64,000 bases of DNA from Brachypterus glaber (GCA_958510825.1 OY294052.1:3307816-3371815); one strand, 5' to 3'. Counted from the first letter of the stretch, positions 21,129 to 33,230 are shown. Made by a program: numbers and translations. Notes: generated by a model not told the origin, from the letters alone.

Positions 21129-22016
21129 TAATAAGTTTTAAATGAATTCCAGAAGCTGTGTTTTTATGGTATTTGAACAACATTTAAACTTTTTCAATAA
21201 TTTGTTTTTTGAAAAGTTATCTATATTTAAATTTGTTGAATATTGCACGGTTTCATGAAAATAAATGCTAAAAAAATACATACACTAGAATTGATAAACT
21301 CCTCTTTTCAGAATTCGGTTAAAAATATATCGGAAAGTAACGAAATAGCGATACAGGGAGGATCTAGAGACAAGGTATGGGTGTAATCCGATTTTTTTTT
21401 GCGAATTCGCCAAAATTATAACATTTTCAATTTCATAATTATTCAAAAAAAAAATTGCAAAAAGGAAATCGCCGCAGAAGAATTTTTTAAGCATACATAA
21501 TATTAAAATTGTGGCCATGGGGGTTAATATCTCTATTCCCCTTAAATCCGTCACTGTAGCGATCTATAAAACAATTTCTCTTAATATCAGTATTTGCAAT
21601 TTTGGCGAAGGCGACACCACAGTGCGAAAATTCGTCTAAAATATGTTAAAAGTTACCTTATTCCTTATAACTTTTGAACGCGTTAATATATTAAACTTGA
21701 ATTTCGGACCTCGTATACCATACTGCATCAACAATCTTTTACTTTTTTATTATTATTTTAATGTGGCCAGAGGACAGAGTGGGTGATTAAATAAGGAAAG
21801 GGTAAATATTGACATTTTTGGACGAATTTAGGCGCTCTAAATGTAAGAAAGTTGTAAAATTATAAAAAATTTATAATATTTTAGCCAGATCTAGGTGGGG
21901 AGCAATAAACAATATATTTAAAGGGGACCAGCTTAAGAATTCTAGGTGAAACCTTACAAGGAAAGAGAAAAAAAAAATAAAAAATTATAAAATATTAAGG
22001 GTGGAAACACCAGTTA
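21129..22016. other. No gene recognised
   Basis: AT-rich; no conserved frame. An 89-codon frame at 21285-21554 has no recognisable features. Confidence 0.45.
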
Positions 22017-22294
22017 GGGGCCGTCCATAAATGCGTTCCGCGGTTGGGGGGTCGGGGGGGGGGGGGGGTTACAAAAATCGGACAGAAGCGGACAACGGGG
22101 AGGGGGGTCAAGACATTTTCGGACGTCCACATTTCCAAATTCAATAATGATAAGAAAGTGAAAATCTAAAAAAAAAGGGGGGTAAACTACTGCGTTTTAG
22201 ACGTCCTTTAGAGGGGGGTGTCTGGAAATCGGACAAAATTGGACAAGCACGGGGGGGGGTCGGAAATTCGCGGACGTCTTCTATGGACGGCCCC
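22017..22294. repeat. PIF/Harbinger-like MITE with G-rich interior
   Basis: The ends GGGGCCGTCCATAAA and TCTATGGACGGCCCC are inverted; TTA lies at both sides (22014-22016, 22295-22297). The 278 bp interior carries long G runs and repeated CGGAC words such as AATCGGACA (about 22077 and 22225). Non-coding. Confidence 0.75.
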
Positions 22295-23300
22295 TTATTG
22301 ATATTTTGTTGCGTAGCGGGTGGGCTCATGACCCACCATGCCACCTATGACCATGACTTTTATTAAGCAACTAACCTAGATTATTTTAAGGCCAAATTTA
22401 TCCATATATAATAGATAATTTCAATAATTTTAGAAAAAATATATGCATTTTCTAAAAAAATGGTTTTTGACAAAATTAGGCCCGAGGCATTTTTTAAAGG
22501 GAAAAAACGAGGAGGTAGGCCATTAACAATTAAAAATTTGGCATTTTAAGTTTCTACCCCTACCCTTCATGCATATGATTCAGTAACTGAAATTCGAGAA
22601 GTGCAATTCTGTATGTTAAATATATTCATTCTATTACAGAATGGAGAGATTCATAAACAACGCCACTAAGGCTTCCTGCCAACGGGTTGCATAATTATAC
22701 AATTTGAATCTAAAATTGTGAACTGGCGCCATTAAAAGGCCTAGGCCTTTTAAAATCTAGGTTATAAGCTTGGTTTAGATTTTAAACTTCGGGTGATAAA
22801 TACGACAGGATTAAATTTTGTCATTCTTAGGGTTAACCGGTCCTGTACCGTAAAAACGAAAAATAATCTAGAAATCCGATCTGGTTTAAGTATTTTTTTT
22901 GGAATAATTGTGTAAGGTAAAAATTACATTTTAGCACATTTTTTTAGAAATCCCTATTGAGTTAGATATTATACGAAAAGCTGTTTATTGCATATTTCAA
23001 AAATTTATACAGGGTGATCATTTAAAAACAACCCACCCCAAATACTGCGCAAACTAAGCGCAATATAAAAACTCTAAAATTAGACGTCAATTTGGTTTTA
23101 CGAGCTACCCCAATATTAGATTTGGGGTACATTTCGAAAAACAATGCTCTTATTTGGTGTAAGTACACAATTATACAGTTTGGATGTAAAATTATTTAGT
23201 AATTATGACTCTGCAATGCTATAAACAAAAATACATACGTTATTTCTCAAATGTTGCTCTGTCATTTCCAATTTAAGTTAGAAAATCACAAAAAACACTA
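22295..23300. other. No gene recognised
   Basis: TATACAGGGTGATCATTT near 23011 looks like one end of an ACAGGGTG-type repeat. Otherwise unassigned. Confidence 0.4.
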
Positions 23301-23304
23301 ATAA

Positions 23305-23580
23305 TAGTATATTACGCACCGAGTACGCGAACCTAGTTTTTAGTGCACGAGAGTGCGTTTCTAAAAAAAAGCACTCGATGTGCACTGAAATGGTTTGCGT
23401 CGAGGTGCGTATACTATTTTTCCTACGACCTAACACCTAAACATAAAAAACGCAAAAATTATCTTATCAATTTGAGGTTATGTTTTACTAATTTGCAGAC
23501 AGCAGATATGTAAAATCAGCTGATTGTGGAGAATAGGCACTAACTACTAGTTAAACTAGTTAAACTAGGTCGTAGAAAAA
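23305..23580 (-). repeat. Solo copy of the ACGACCTAG palindromic unit (family G)
   Basis: ATAGTATATTACGCACC is matched inverted by GGTGCGTATACTAT, giving a ~115 bp palindrome. A spacer then includes CAGACAGCAGATATGTAAAA and CAGCTGATT, and the unit closes at ACTAGGTCGTAGAAAA. It is the reverse complement of the unit doubled at 53.75-54.28 kb. Confidence 0.7.
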
Positions 23581-24196
23581 AATATATAAAAGTATGCATA
23601 GTTAGAATCAATAGTATATTTTTCCTTTTTAGAAATTTGAGTATGTATATGCAAAAACCGTGTTGCACAGAAATAGAAATTCATTAGATTTTATTAATAT
23701 CTCAAAATTTGAGTATTTGAGTATTATTTTATTAGTATTAAAAAGTAATTTCAGTTAAAGGTCAGTTATAGGTTGTATATGTTTCGATTTATCTACAAAA
23801 AATAATTATCACTTATATGATAATTAATTTTTGTATTTAAATCGGAGCCAACACTAATGTTCGTTCAATTTTTTAAAATTCCCCGTGTATAAAAAATAAT
23901 CTTTTAAGTATTTTTAATCATACTAACAAAATATTTACAGAGAACTTTTTTCCGGTTTCCCTTCTAAAATAATTATCGTCTTAAAATCAGTGAAAAATCA
24001 GTATAATTAACTAAAAAGCAACCCCAGGGGGATGAAGTAAACAAATCTCTTAGAAACGTTTATTTTTTAAACATTGCCCGGGAGTCGTGAGACTCAGGCC
24101 CGTACTCCATAAAGTAATAATAATTTATTTTTTATTTTTTTTACAACCAAAACGCGTTTAAAACACAAGTAAGTATTTGACTTGTAATTGGTAAAA

Positions 24197-24855
24197 GAAT
24201 AGTATATTCTATAACTAGTATGGAATAGACAATATTCCGCGCGAGCGGAAAGTTTGTCATACAAACCGGCAGGCCAGTATGACGGCCCCGCGAGAGCGGA
24301 ATGACTATTCTATACGTGTTGTAGACTATACTTTTTCTTCGACTGCAAATATAAAACACTGTATGGCTTTTAACTGCGGACAAGGTTAAAAACAATGTGT
24401 TTTGTGGGTCGACATTGTAAATGCAACAGAACACATATTTTTAAATAAAGCAATTAATGTTATTTAATAATTTTATCAAATCAGTAATTAAAAAAGATTT
24501 TTATTTAATTTTAGCACATATTTACAAATTATAATGCAAAAATTGAAGGTTATGTCAGATTGTTGTGACATATATCAGGTTTAAATATTTAACAATAGAT
24601 GGAGCAATTTTAATTTTTTGAACTTAATTGATAAAAAACTAGTCAAATATTAAGAAAAACTAATAAACTTTATGTAATTTTAATGCAAAACTTTAAATTG
24701 CATTAACTTATTCAATATTTCATGGTAAAATGTATATATTTTAGCTAATTTTGCTACAGTTTTCTTTACTTTTATAAACAAGAGATGGCACTACATGTGC
24801 TCATTCTAATACTTGATACTGAATATTCATACCATATCTAAAGCAGTCATATTTT
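24197..24855 (+). repeat. Repeat family B, long copy with internal deletion
   Basis: Palindromic GC-rich head as at 7.5 kb, then an AT-rich body with CAAGAGATGGCACTACATG. Compared with the 47.8 kb copy, about 60 bases near the right end (GAGCTAGAATGG ... TTACATTCT) are missing, after which CTAAAGCAGTC resumes. Confidence 0.75.
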
Positions 24856-24899
24856 TAACCAAATTTCCAGAAGAGTATTAACTTTTGAATGATTACATC

Positions 24900-25065
24900 G
24901 ATTTAAAATTCAAAATGGCAGATACAATATGGCGGCAAAATTTGGTAAATATTAATGGATTTTAATAAATGTAATGCCTGGTGTATTCTGAAAATACTGA
25001 AACCGAATCCTTTATTGGAAATAAAAAATCAAAATGGCGAATCTAATATGGCGGCAAAATTTGAT
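24900..25065 (+). repeat. Doubled ATGGCGGCAAAATTTG unit
   Basis: AAAATGGCAGATACAATATGG then CGGCAAAATTTG, repeated about 117 bases later as AAAATGGCGAATCTAATATGG then CGGCAAAATTTG. A related doubled unit (AATATGGCGGATTAGATTTT) is at 53.46-53.65 kb. Confidence 0.5.
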
Positions 25066-25299
25066 TTATGTTTAATATTTAATTATAAAAAATATTAGTT
25101 AAATAGTAACTTATATTTTAAAGGCTTTCTTTTGCAAAAATGTAAACATTTAAAAATATATTTTTTTTAAGTACGTGACTGCGATTTTCGGTCCCTGATT
25201 ATTTAAAATACTGTATATTTTTTAATTCGGAATAGTATATTCTATAACTAGTATGGAATAGAAAATCAATTTAAATTTTAGAGCAAAATAGACAAAATT

Positions 25300-25799
25300 G
25301 TATATGTTATGATCCGAATATTTTATATGTAGTTAAAATTTTAAAATAATATTTCTTTAATATTGCGCTATGATACAATCTGGCTTCACGAGATTCGGCT
25401 CCAGTCCAAACTCATGAGTTTATATAGCTAATAAGAAGGTCACTAGTTAAATTTATTTGACAATGCTATTAGCGCAAAATATCTACAAAGATACCGCGCA
25501 TATTTAATTACCCCGACAAAAGAGTTTCAGTCTCATCAATTTGCAAACTAATTGCTATTTCTGACATCTGAAACGATCATTTTAACCATAAATTCAATTT
25601 GTATAAACAATTTAGATTACTAGACAACTTTTAAGTTATACCGACAAGAATTACCGAGGAGGGGTCCGATGTAATTTAGGTCAAACCGGACTTTACCGAA
25701 GCCGAATCTCGTGAAGCCAGATTGTATCATAGCGCAATATTAAAGAAATATTATTTTAAAATTTTAACTACATATAAAATATTCAGATCATAACATATA
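25300..25799. repeat. Long-TIR MITE, family H, complete copy
   Basis: Arms of about 110 bp run from TATATGTTATGATCC inward to CACGAGATTCGGCTCC; the right arm is its inverse, ending GATCATAACATATA. The ~280 bp centre includes GATACCGCGCATATTTAATT and GTTTCAGTCTCATCAATTTG. A second copy lacking the left arm is at 63.0 kb. Confidence 0.75.
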
Positions 25800-25935
25800 A
25801 AGCACTCGTTTCATAACACGTTTTTAGAGCACTAGTACTTTAGAAAACACGCCACAAGCGGCTCGTTTTCTAAACTTGTACTCGTGCGCTAAAAACGTAT
25901 GTTATGAAACTAGTACTTTAATATACTATTATATT
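25800..25935. repeat. Palindromic ACGTTTTTAG element, family I, copy 1
   Basis: ATAACACGTTTTTAGAGCAC is mirrored by GTGCGCTAAAAACGT then ATGTTATGAAAC; the centre AAACACGCCACAAGCGGC is GC-richer. It lies directly against the family H MITE. Partial copy at 47.23 kb. Confidence 0.6.
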
Positions 25936-26025
25936 ATATTCGTAAAAATGTGTTTTTCCGATCAATCAAATGCTTTAAAACACAAAGGATATTCCTCTGG
26001 GAAAAAATTTAATAAAGTTTTATTG

Positions 26026-26552
26026 TTAAAGCCACTTTACACGGAGCAATTTGTGCGCAAGTTTGATGCTATGCAAGTTTGTTGCAAGAATGATTCAGTC
26101 ACATCGCATGCCTTCAGTCAAGTTTGAAGCCATTTTCGTGCCATGAAATTATTTAGAACATGTTCTATTTTTCGGCGATTTTCACGCAAGTTTTATGGTT
26201 ATTTTCGTGGTACCAACCTGGAAAAAAAGTTACCGAATCGATTTCATTTTACTAATATAGTAGCAACTACACATGTTAATAATTATTATAATTAATAATA
26301 GGTCGGTCTATCTAACTAAAAAACTTCCTTAAAAAAGCAAATGCTAGGTTATGTTTTCGTCAACAAACGCAGACACGTCAAAATTGTCTGGTTGGCAGCA
26401 CTGTTTACCTTGCAATATATAGCACCAAACTTGCGTACAACTTGCTCCGTGAAAAGGCAAATCAATGTCCAATTGTCCTCATGCTATATCTGGCAGCAAA
26501 CTTGCATAGCATCAAACTTGCGTACAAATTGCTCCGTGTAAAGTGGTCTTTA
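26026..26552. repeat. Long-TIR element (CACTTTACACGGAGCAATTTG ends)
   Basis: The left end AAAGCCACTTTACACGGAGC and its continuation to ATGCAAGTTTG recur inverted at the right end (GCTCCGTGTAAAGTGGTCTTT), an arm of about 55 bp. A second inverted copy of part of the arm (CAAACTTGCGTACAACTTGC, about 26427) lies inside the right half. No transposase is seen. Confidence 0.65.
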
Positions 26553-27120
26553 TGGATTCATTCATTCATTTTTTTGCAGTACGTCTTACGACATCTTAAT
26601 TCCAGTTTGATTGATTAAAAAAATATATTTTACCTCAAAGCAATCAAAATCCACTTAAACACATAAAAAAGTCCAAAACTATATAACAAATTCACCATAT
26701 GGTTAAACATTAAAGCAAAGCTTTATGTATGGAGGTTAGCACAAAACTATTTTTCTGCTCTAAAAGGTGGGTATTTTTTTTTCTTTACAAAATTACCTGT
26801 TTGGTACAATAAATTTGGTGAAAAGGATAATCCTTTGTAACATGCATTTGAAACGTAGCTACGTAGGTAAACAGAAACTAAAAAGGTACTAAGAACGACA
26901 AAGATATATTCTGTGCCTTTTATAAAAAAATCTTACTTCTTTTTATTTTTTTAGTAAATTTATTTAGGTTAAGAAAAGGTGCACTTTAGAAGTTGGTAAT
27001 TCTTTAATCAAATAGTTGGAATAAATGGAGGAGAGCTTTTTTTTTGGTTATTTGTTTTTCTATAAAGAAAGTTAGCAATTCTTTAATCAAAAAGTTGGCA
27101 AACTTTACCCCCTCGATAAA
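26553..27120. other. No gene recognised
   Basis: The word AATTCTTTAATCAAA and following AGTTGG occur twice about 75 bases apart (26999 and 27073). Otherwise nothing is recognised. Confidence 0.4.
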
Positions 27121-27256
27121 TTGCCTTCACCACGGCTCTGTACTTGATCTTTTTAGTATTAATTTCTCTGAGTGTAGTAGTAGTATTTGGGTTGGCCAAA
27201 GCCGGACAACTAGGCCATTTCTGGCCCTTTTTGTCACCCCAGGCAATCCCAGCCAT

Positions 27257-27538
27257 TTACTTATTTGAGTCCTCCTTGAACCTCCCCGTCCTTTCAATAA
27301 AGGTCAGGATATTGGCCCAGGGGAGATCTCTTAGTTCCTCTTGGTTGAGTCTTTGAGTTTCAATAACTTGAAACCTGATCCTGTCTTATCTGACACACTC
27401 GGCTAAGTAATGAGAGGATGTTTCATCCTCTCCGCACTATGGGCATAGCGGACTCTCTAGAATCCGCATTGTTGCCAGGTGCTTCCTAAGCTTGCAGTGG
27501 CCCGTGAGGAACCCTACAAGTTCTCTGAGTGTAGTTCG
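27257..27538 (-). pseudogene. LINE polyprotein C-terminus (RNase H-side and zinc-knuckle tail), broken
   Basis: On the minus strand the frame reads FLTGHCKLRKHLATM, then SPLCP-stop-CGEDETSSHYLAEC, then LPWANILTFIERTGRF and a stop. The GHC.LR.HL block and the C-x2-C-x(7-8)-H-x4-C knuckle are characteristic of insect R1/I-type LINEs that end in RNase H plus a CCHC-like tail. Two in-frame stops show it is dead. The 3' UTR continues to about 27120. TTCTCTGAGTGTAGT occurs at both about 27165 and 27521 and could be a target duplication or chance. Confidence 0.7.
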
Positions 27539-28080
27539 AATTAATTAAACCAATTTTAAATAATGGAATACCTTGAAATTTGGATTCAGCACACAAAAAT
27601 AAATTCAATACGCGAAAAAATTGACGACCAAAATTAGTTTTGTTCTTATTCACCGGAATTAACATTTTACCTGTTAAACTTTTAGGCAAAGTTAACAAAA
27701 AGCTTTTAACTTGGATTTCAAGAGATTATCCAAGATTAATTTTTATTACGGGCATAATATCTTTCATAACTTGGCAAATTACCACTAGGTATTTAATAAA
27801 ACAGGTGTTTTAAATCTAACAGCACTTTGTACGTGTTAGCCTTTGCAAGCTAAATTTAAATAAATTATTCAAAAACATAGTTTAAATGAACAAAAAATAT
27901 ATCGTTTTTTACTTCTTTTTAAAACTAACCTAATATAAAAAAATGTTTGCTTAGTCCTATTTTTTCGTAGTTCGTCAGAATGTTAAGAAAGTTATAAAAA
28001 TGTTGCGTTGCGTAAGCTTAGCGTTAGAATGTGTCAAGGGGAAAGGAAAAGAATTGTTTTTTCTCCCAAAAATATTTTAA
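27539..28080. other. No gene recognised
   Basis: AT-rich; no conserved frame. Confidence 0.45.
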
Positions 28081-28179
28081 GGGGCTATTGGCTGCGTTAC
28101 GCATTTATAGGAGAAGCGTTGCATGGGGAAGGGGGTTCAAAATTGCAAAATTTTGCGTTAGATATTTAAAGTATGGCCC
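28081..28179. repeat. PIF/Harbinger-like MITE, short copy
   Basis: GGGGCTATTGGCTGCGTTACG at the left, and AAAGTATGGCCC at the right. The segment GCGTTGCATGGGGAAGGGGG then CAAAATTGCAAAATTTTGCG matches the right end of the element at 19.9-21.1 kb. TAA precedes the left end. Confidence 0.6.
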
Positions 28180-28189
28180 AGTGCTTAAT

Positions 28190-28250
28190 GGGAACGTTCA
28201 AGTATTACGTAATGCAAATTTTGATCATTTTGGACTCCTAGTAGAGGTAA
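28190..28250 (+). repeat. Partial GGGAACGTTCAAG element
   Basis: GGGAACGTTCAAGTATTACG and GCAAATTTTGATCATTTTGG match the left half of the complete Harbinger-like MITE at 60.47 kb; the right end is missing. Confidence 0.65.
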
Positions 28251-29183
28251 GTGAATTTTTCTGTGTAAGGTCGTATTTTGTAGACCGAAGCGGAGCTGAG
28301 GTCCACAAACACGACCGAAACTTACCTACGTTTTTCTCACTACCAAGGAGTTAAAATCTTATTTTATTAATAATATTTTTGACATTTATATGTGTGACAA
28401 TTCAAGAAATCATTTTTTTATGAAATCACTCTATAAAAATAAAAATTGTAGTCTTGTGTCTGGATGTCTCCCTGCGGTAAGTGTTGGACACTTAGTATCC
28501 GTGAGTGGTAAATAGTTTTTCCTGTCTTTAATTACGGTTTTGTTTGTATGGATTTCATCTATCTGTAAGTGTGCTCGATATAGTACTTTTTTGATTAAGT
28601 AATGTCAACTTACCTAATTGGTAGTGAGAAAATAAAAAAAATTCTAGACAAATAGCAACATCTTTAAATCGCTATATCTCAGAAACTAATAGTTCTTTGA
28701 CATTAATCAGTTATTTCGAACTTGTTACAGATTATATTATTCAACAATTTTAATAACGGTTGTTTCCACCTGCCGAAAATAATATTATATATTATATTTT
28801 GATTTAGGTGTTAAAAACATAAACAACGTTTATCGGTATATTTATGTTGTTTGAACTGAATTTCATGTTAATTAGTTTGAAAATTTGGTCGTAAAGTTGA
28901 ACTAATTCGATAATAAAAGTTTTAAACAAGTCGTGAAGTTATCTAATGCTTTGTATTCCATAGTATACTCTTTACGGTGAATTGTATATTTTGTTTTCTC
29001 TCTTAATAAATAGATGGCACCATGCTTTTATATCTTTCTAACGTTGTATCTCAATATGAACAATATACAAAATACACAAAAAGGGTAAAATGGTACTAAG
29101 GTGGGTAAGCCAAATATTGCCATGTTAAGACAGTTTTTTTTATTACATTCAAATTTATTTGTAATTGCTGAAACTTTACTATA
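28251..29183. other. No gene recognised
   Basis: The word TTTTTCTCACTACCAA (about 28331) and TTGGTAGTGAGAAAATAAAA (about 28619) are inverted, suggesting a ~300 bp decayed foldback. No coding frame was recognised. Confidence 0.4.
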
Positions 29184-29851
29184 CAGAGCGGTCCAAAAGT
29201 CACCCCCCCCTCTTAACTTTTGAACCAGTTGAGATATCGACTTCAAATTTGGAACTTTTAAATAAGACAACTTAAACTATCTTTTAGCATATATTTAATA
29301 CTTTCAGCTCTTAAAATGTGGACAGGGGGGCATGGCGGCACATTTTTTTAAATGGAAAGAGGGGTCGTGTAATACATCATTTTAAAGCTTATAAAATTCT
29401 CCATTTAACTCATTATTTTTAAATAAAAAAAAATGGGTTTAATATGGAGTTGAAAATGGGTATTAATGCCTAATTTCATCATAAAAAAATGTTAATTATA
29501 CTTTTAAACTAATTTTAGTTGACATAAATAAAAATTTATAAAAAAAAACTTAAAAAATCGAATGTTTTAGCACAATTGAAAAATCAAAACCTTTAAAAAC
29601 ATTTTTAAAATTTTTAAAAATGTTAGTTTAAATAGAGAATTTTATAAGCTTTAAAATGATGTATCACACGAACCCCTTTCCATTTAAAAAAATGTCCCCC
29701 CATGACCCCCTGCCCACATTTTAAGAGCTGAAAATATCAAATATATGCTAAAAGATAGTTTAAGTTGTCTTATTTAAGAGTTCTAAATTTGAAGTCGATA
29801 TTTCAACTGGTTCAAAAGTTAAGAGGGGGGGGTGACTTTTGGACCGCTCTG
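29184..29851. repeat. Mariner-like foldback MITE (CAGAGCGGTCC ends), complete copy
   Basis: 668 bp with arms of about 225-230 bp, flanked by TA on both sides. Ends are CAGAGCGGTCCAAAAGTCAC and its inverse. The arms share TGAACCAGTTGA, TTAAAATGTGG and AAAATGATGTAT blocks. Truncated relatives: 33.54-34.26 and 42.92 kb. TA duplications indicate a Tc1/mariner-type mover. No transposase. Confidence 0.8.
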
Positions 29852-30895
29852 TATAATAAAAAAATACTTTTGAAAGTACTGTTTTATACTCTTCTAGCGT
29901 TTGCGCGCTGTGAGGAGTACAATGAGCCTTCCCTTTCATATAATGTATCCGTGTAGTTTTTGACTGTTTGAGATACCATCAAAGTATGAATAGTAAATAT
30001 AAAGCCCCTTTAGCTGAAAACTTTAAGTATAATCTTCCAGGAAAATCTCCCTCCAAACATCTACTTATTTCGTGAGAGATATATATCTTTTCTACGTGAT
30101 GTATTTTATTTTCCGCAAAAACGTTTTGTCGAGAGAGATAGAGTAACCACTTCTTTTCATTTTGCTAATTTTTTGCATTGTTAAAATTTTTGATCTAATG
30201 CTAGAACTCAGAGATACGGACACGAATAAAAAACAGCTAGGTACGGAACCCTCAATGCACGAAAATTTGTACTATGTATTAAATTTAATCCAAAATCGAT
30301 TTTTACCACGTAAAATTTAGTAAATTGCCAATTTATAGATAGGTTTACCTAAAAGACTATAAATAATGTTAAAATGATAGGAAAATTGTGACACTGTCTA
30401 GACTAATAATAATAAATACTGAACCTTTGTAATCCAACACTTCTAAAAATTGGTATCTATATGCAATAAATTAACGAAGATTTTTCACTACACTAAATTA
30501 ATTTAGAACAAACTGAAAAGGGTACCCTTTCTAGACGGGTGGAATTATCTTTATATTACTATTTCTCGGAAACTAATAGTCCTACTCTGATAAAAAGGAT
30601 TTATTTGGATATGGCCAATTAAATTATTTCAAAGACCATTCTATTCCTATGTATTTTTAGGCGCTGAATCTGAATTTTTGGTCAAAATTGCACCTTATCC
30701 GATAAATTTTGGACACAACCTCAAAAAAAAACGTTATTTTCATATGCTCGATGTATTGGTACCTTACACATATTAATTTTAATATTTTTATCAATAACGT
30801 CAAAGAAACGGGTGATTTGTCTTCGGTGAACCACCCTGTATAAATAGACCCGGATAATTCCGGAAACTTCAGCTAGTATGTGTATATGTCAACAT
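29852..30895. other. No gene recognised
   Basis: CGTCAAAGAAACGGGTGATT ... ACCACCCTGTATAAA (30.79-30.85 kb) looks like an ACAGGGTGG-type repeat terminus. CTAGCGTTTGCGCGCTGTGA near 29896 resembles CTAGCACTGCGTGCTGTGA near 39863. Confidence 0.4.
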
Positions 30896-31357
30896 AGTCC
30901 AGTCAAATAATAAATGTAAATTGAAATAAATGTACACGGGCTGATATTTTAAAGGATAGTAAAGGATGGTAACAGAACACCCCTGTTAGTTTTTCACCTA
31001 GTGATTTAAGTAAGGGGTGTCCGCTATCTTGAATTTTAGGGGTGAGTTGCTTAATATACATCTTACGATAAAAATTCATATAACCAATAATTTTTGTTTG
31101 GATCATTTCTTTAATATATTAATAACAATCGATTTATTTTAAAAATATCCATGTTGGAGGTGAAATTGTTTTTTTCTATTTTTCAGTCAAATTATTCATC
31201 GGACAATAAAATTGTTGATAAGCAAACTTGTATCTCTTAAAATCCTCTATAAGTTTCATATAATATAAATTTTCATAGGTGCTTTTGTACGGTTACAGAG
31301 GGCGCAACTAGATTTTCAGCGTCCACTGTTACCGTAAAAAAATACTTATGAAAATGC

Positions 31358-31396
<39 letters not shown>

Positions 31397-31540
31397 CATA
31401 TAGAGAATTTCAAGAGCTACAAGTTTGCTCTGAAAACTAACAGAAGTGTTCTGTTACCATCCACTACTACCCTTTAAAATATCAGCCCGTGTTCATTTAT
31501 CGCAATTTAATACAGGCATTTCTCGTTATTTGACTGGGCT
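30896..31540. repeat. Long-TIR MITE, family J (AGTCCAGTCAAATAA ends), complete copy
   Basis: The ends AGTCCAGTCAAATAA and TTATTTGACTGGGCT, and inner arm words AAAATATCAGCCCGTGT and GTGTTCTGTTACCATCC, are inverted. The centre holds TACGGTTACAGAGGGCGCAA and an AT microsatellite (about 31362-31396). Minus-orientation partial copies are at 56.65-57.0 and 57.33-57.53 kb. Confidence 0.75.
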
Positions 31541-33000
31541 AACAATAAATTAGTATACAATTCCGACATGCTGTTGACACTGTTGACTCAACAGTTGAGC
31601 TCTATTGTGGCATGGTTGCAATCTACCATTTACCTCAAGATTGATTAAACGTGTACCTATAATGGCATTACGAGTGTACCAACTTGAAAAGAAAAATAAA
31701 TTCTAATTTACTTTATGTGCATATAAAGGTAAAGATTCAGCAATAAATAAATAAAGACGAGTTTTAGCGCAAAAATACCCCATTTAATCAGACAACAGTA
31801 TTTATTTCGTATTTCATTGTATTATAATTGTATTAATATCAATTAATATTATTAAATGTAAATGATAATAAACTCTATGATTGCTGTTACATATGAGAAA
31901 AAGATAACGTCTTCACCAGAAACGTGACAGTTTAAAAGCCAGTTAATAAATACACTTTCTACTCAGCAAGTTGTTTTGGGCCATTCCAGCGCTGCAGCGT
32001 AACTGACGAACACTTTAACACTTTCTTTTGGTTATTTTGCGTTCTCTTAATATCATTGAGCAAGGGAAATTGGAAAATTTTAAAATTTTGATATAGTTAA
32101 AAAAACGAAAATTTCTGTAAGTTGATATTTTTTGAACGAATAACACCGGATTTTTTCACTATTACATAAAACTTATGGAAAAATACAGTCTTGTTAATAC
32201 TAATTCAACATAATTTTATTTTGTAGGCCTGTTTTAGTACGCTATTGAAGTTAAAAAATTGAGATTCAGTTTAAGTTTTTATGGATTGTCCCTTTTCTAT
32301 TTACTGTCTGAATTAATTACAACTATAATGTACTCTGTCCGCATTTGTAGTAAAATTAATCTTAATAATTTCAGCTTGTGTTTAAAAACTTACAATTATA
32401 ATGGACAGCAGTCCAATACGTTAGGCAACATAAATTTAGGTCTTCAATACCAACCCAAAAAGAAAATTCCCTAAAAATATTATATTTGGATTTTATCACA
32501 GTGCAACAAAAAATGTGCATTATATGCAAAATTATTAAAGAATACATAAAACAGCTTATTAAACACAATAACAAGTACAAAATCTTCACACACAACGGGG
32601 TATTACCAATGACTGTCAAATTAAGGAGTAGGTCATAAGTTCCCTAGGAAAGTTTAGACCTACTATACACATAGCTGTGTTATAAAAATTAAAAAAATAG
32701 TTTTTTACCTAAAAAAAAACAAATATCTTACCTTCATGTAATTTAAAATATAATCTAAAATGTTATTTTTACCTAAATATGCATAATTTTATTTTAAAAC
32801 AAAAATAATTATAGTTTTATCTCTTTGTGTAGAACTTCTCTCTTTATCTAATCTAAATAGGCTGTAATTAAGTGTAAAAAAAATAGTATAAATATATTCT
32901 TAAATAAACAATGCGAGACAAGCTCCTACTTGACCGACTGTAAAAAAAATATAGTCTGGTTTGGACTTTTTTGTTATTTATAGCGTCACACTGATAATAC
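31541..33000. other. No gene recognised
   Basis: AT-rich 1.4 kb with only short chance frames (for example 32259-32474). Nothing is supportable. Confidence 0.45.
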
Positions 33001-33004
33001 GTTA

Positions 33005-33160
33005 TCTTAGTAAATACTAAACGTTTTTGCCTATTTAGAACCCCAGGCAACATTCGTTATTAATTACAAGTTATTACAGTAAAAAATAACGTTGTTCTGT
33101 TATGTTTTACTATAACAACTTGTAATCAATAACAAATGTTCAGTATTTACTACGGAAACG
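33005..33160. repeat. Imperfect palindrome
   Basis: TTAGTAAATACTAAACG at the left is mirrored by CAGTATTTACTA at the right, and ATTAATTACAAGTTATTA is mirrored by TAACAACTTGTAATCAAT. About 150 bp. Confidence 0.5.
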
Positions 33161-33169
33161 AATTCTCAG

Positions 33170-33230
33170 TGCAGAATATTGCGGGATTTGGATTATCGAA
33201 GATTCGGATTATAGCGACAGTACTGTATAA
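33170..33230 (-). repeat. Possible pogo/Tigger-type terminus
   Basis: GGATTATCGAAGATTCGGATT then ATAGCGACAGTACTGTA resembles the repeated GGATTAT/CGAA ends of pogo-type transposons (read inverted, CAGTACTGTCGC). No matching second end or transposase was found in the window. Confidence 0.35.

Noticed and set aside
28031..28354. 107-codon plus-strand frame
   Set aside because: It runs across two Harbinger-like MITE fragments and their junction, so it is an accident of repeat sequence.
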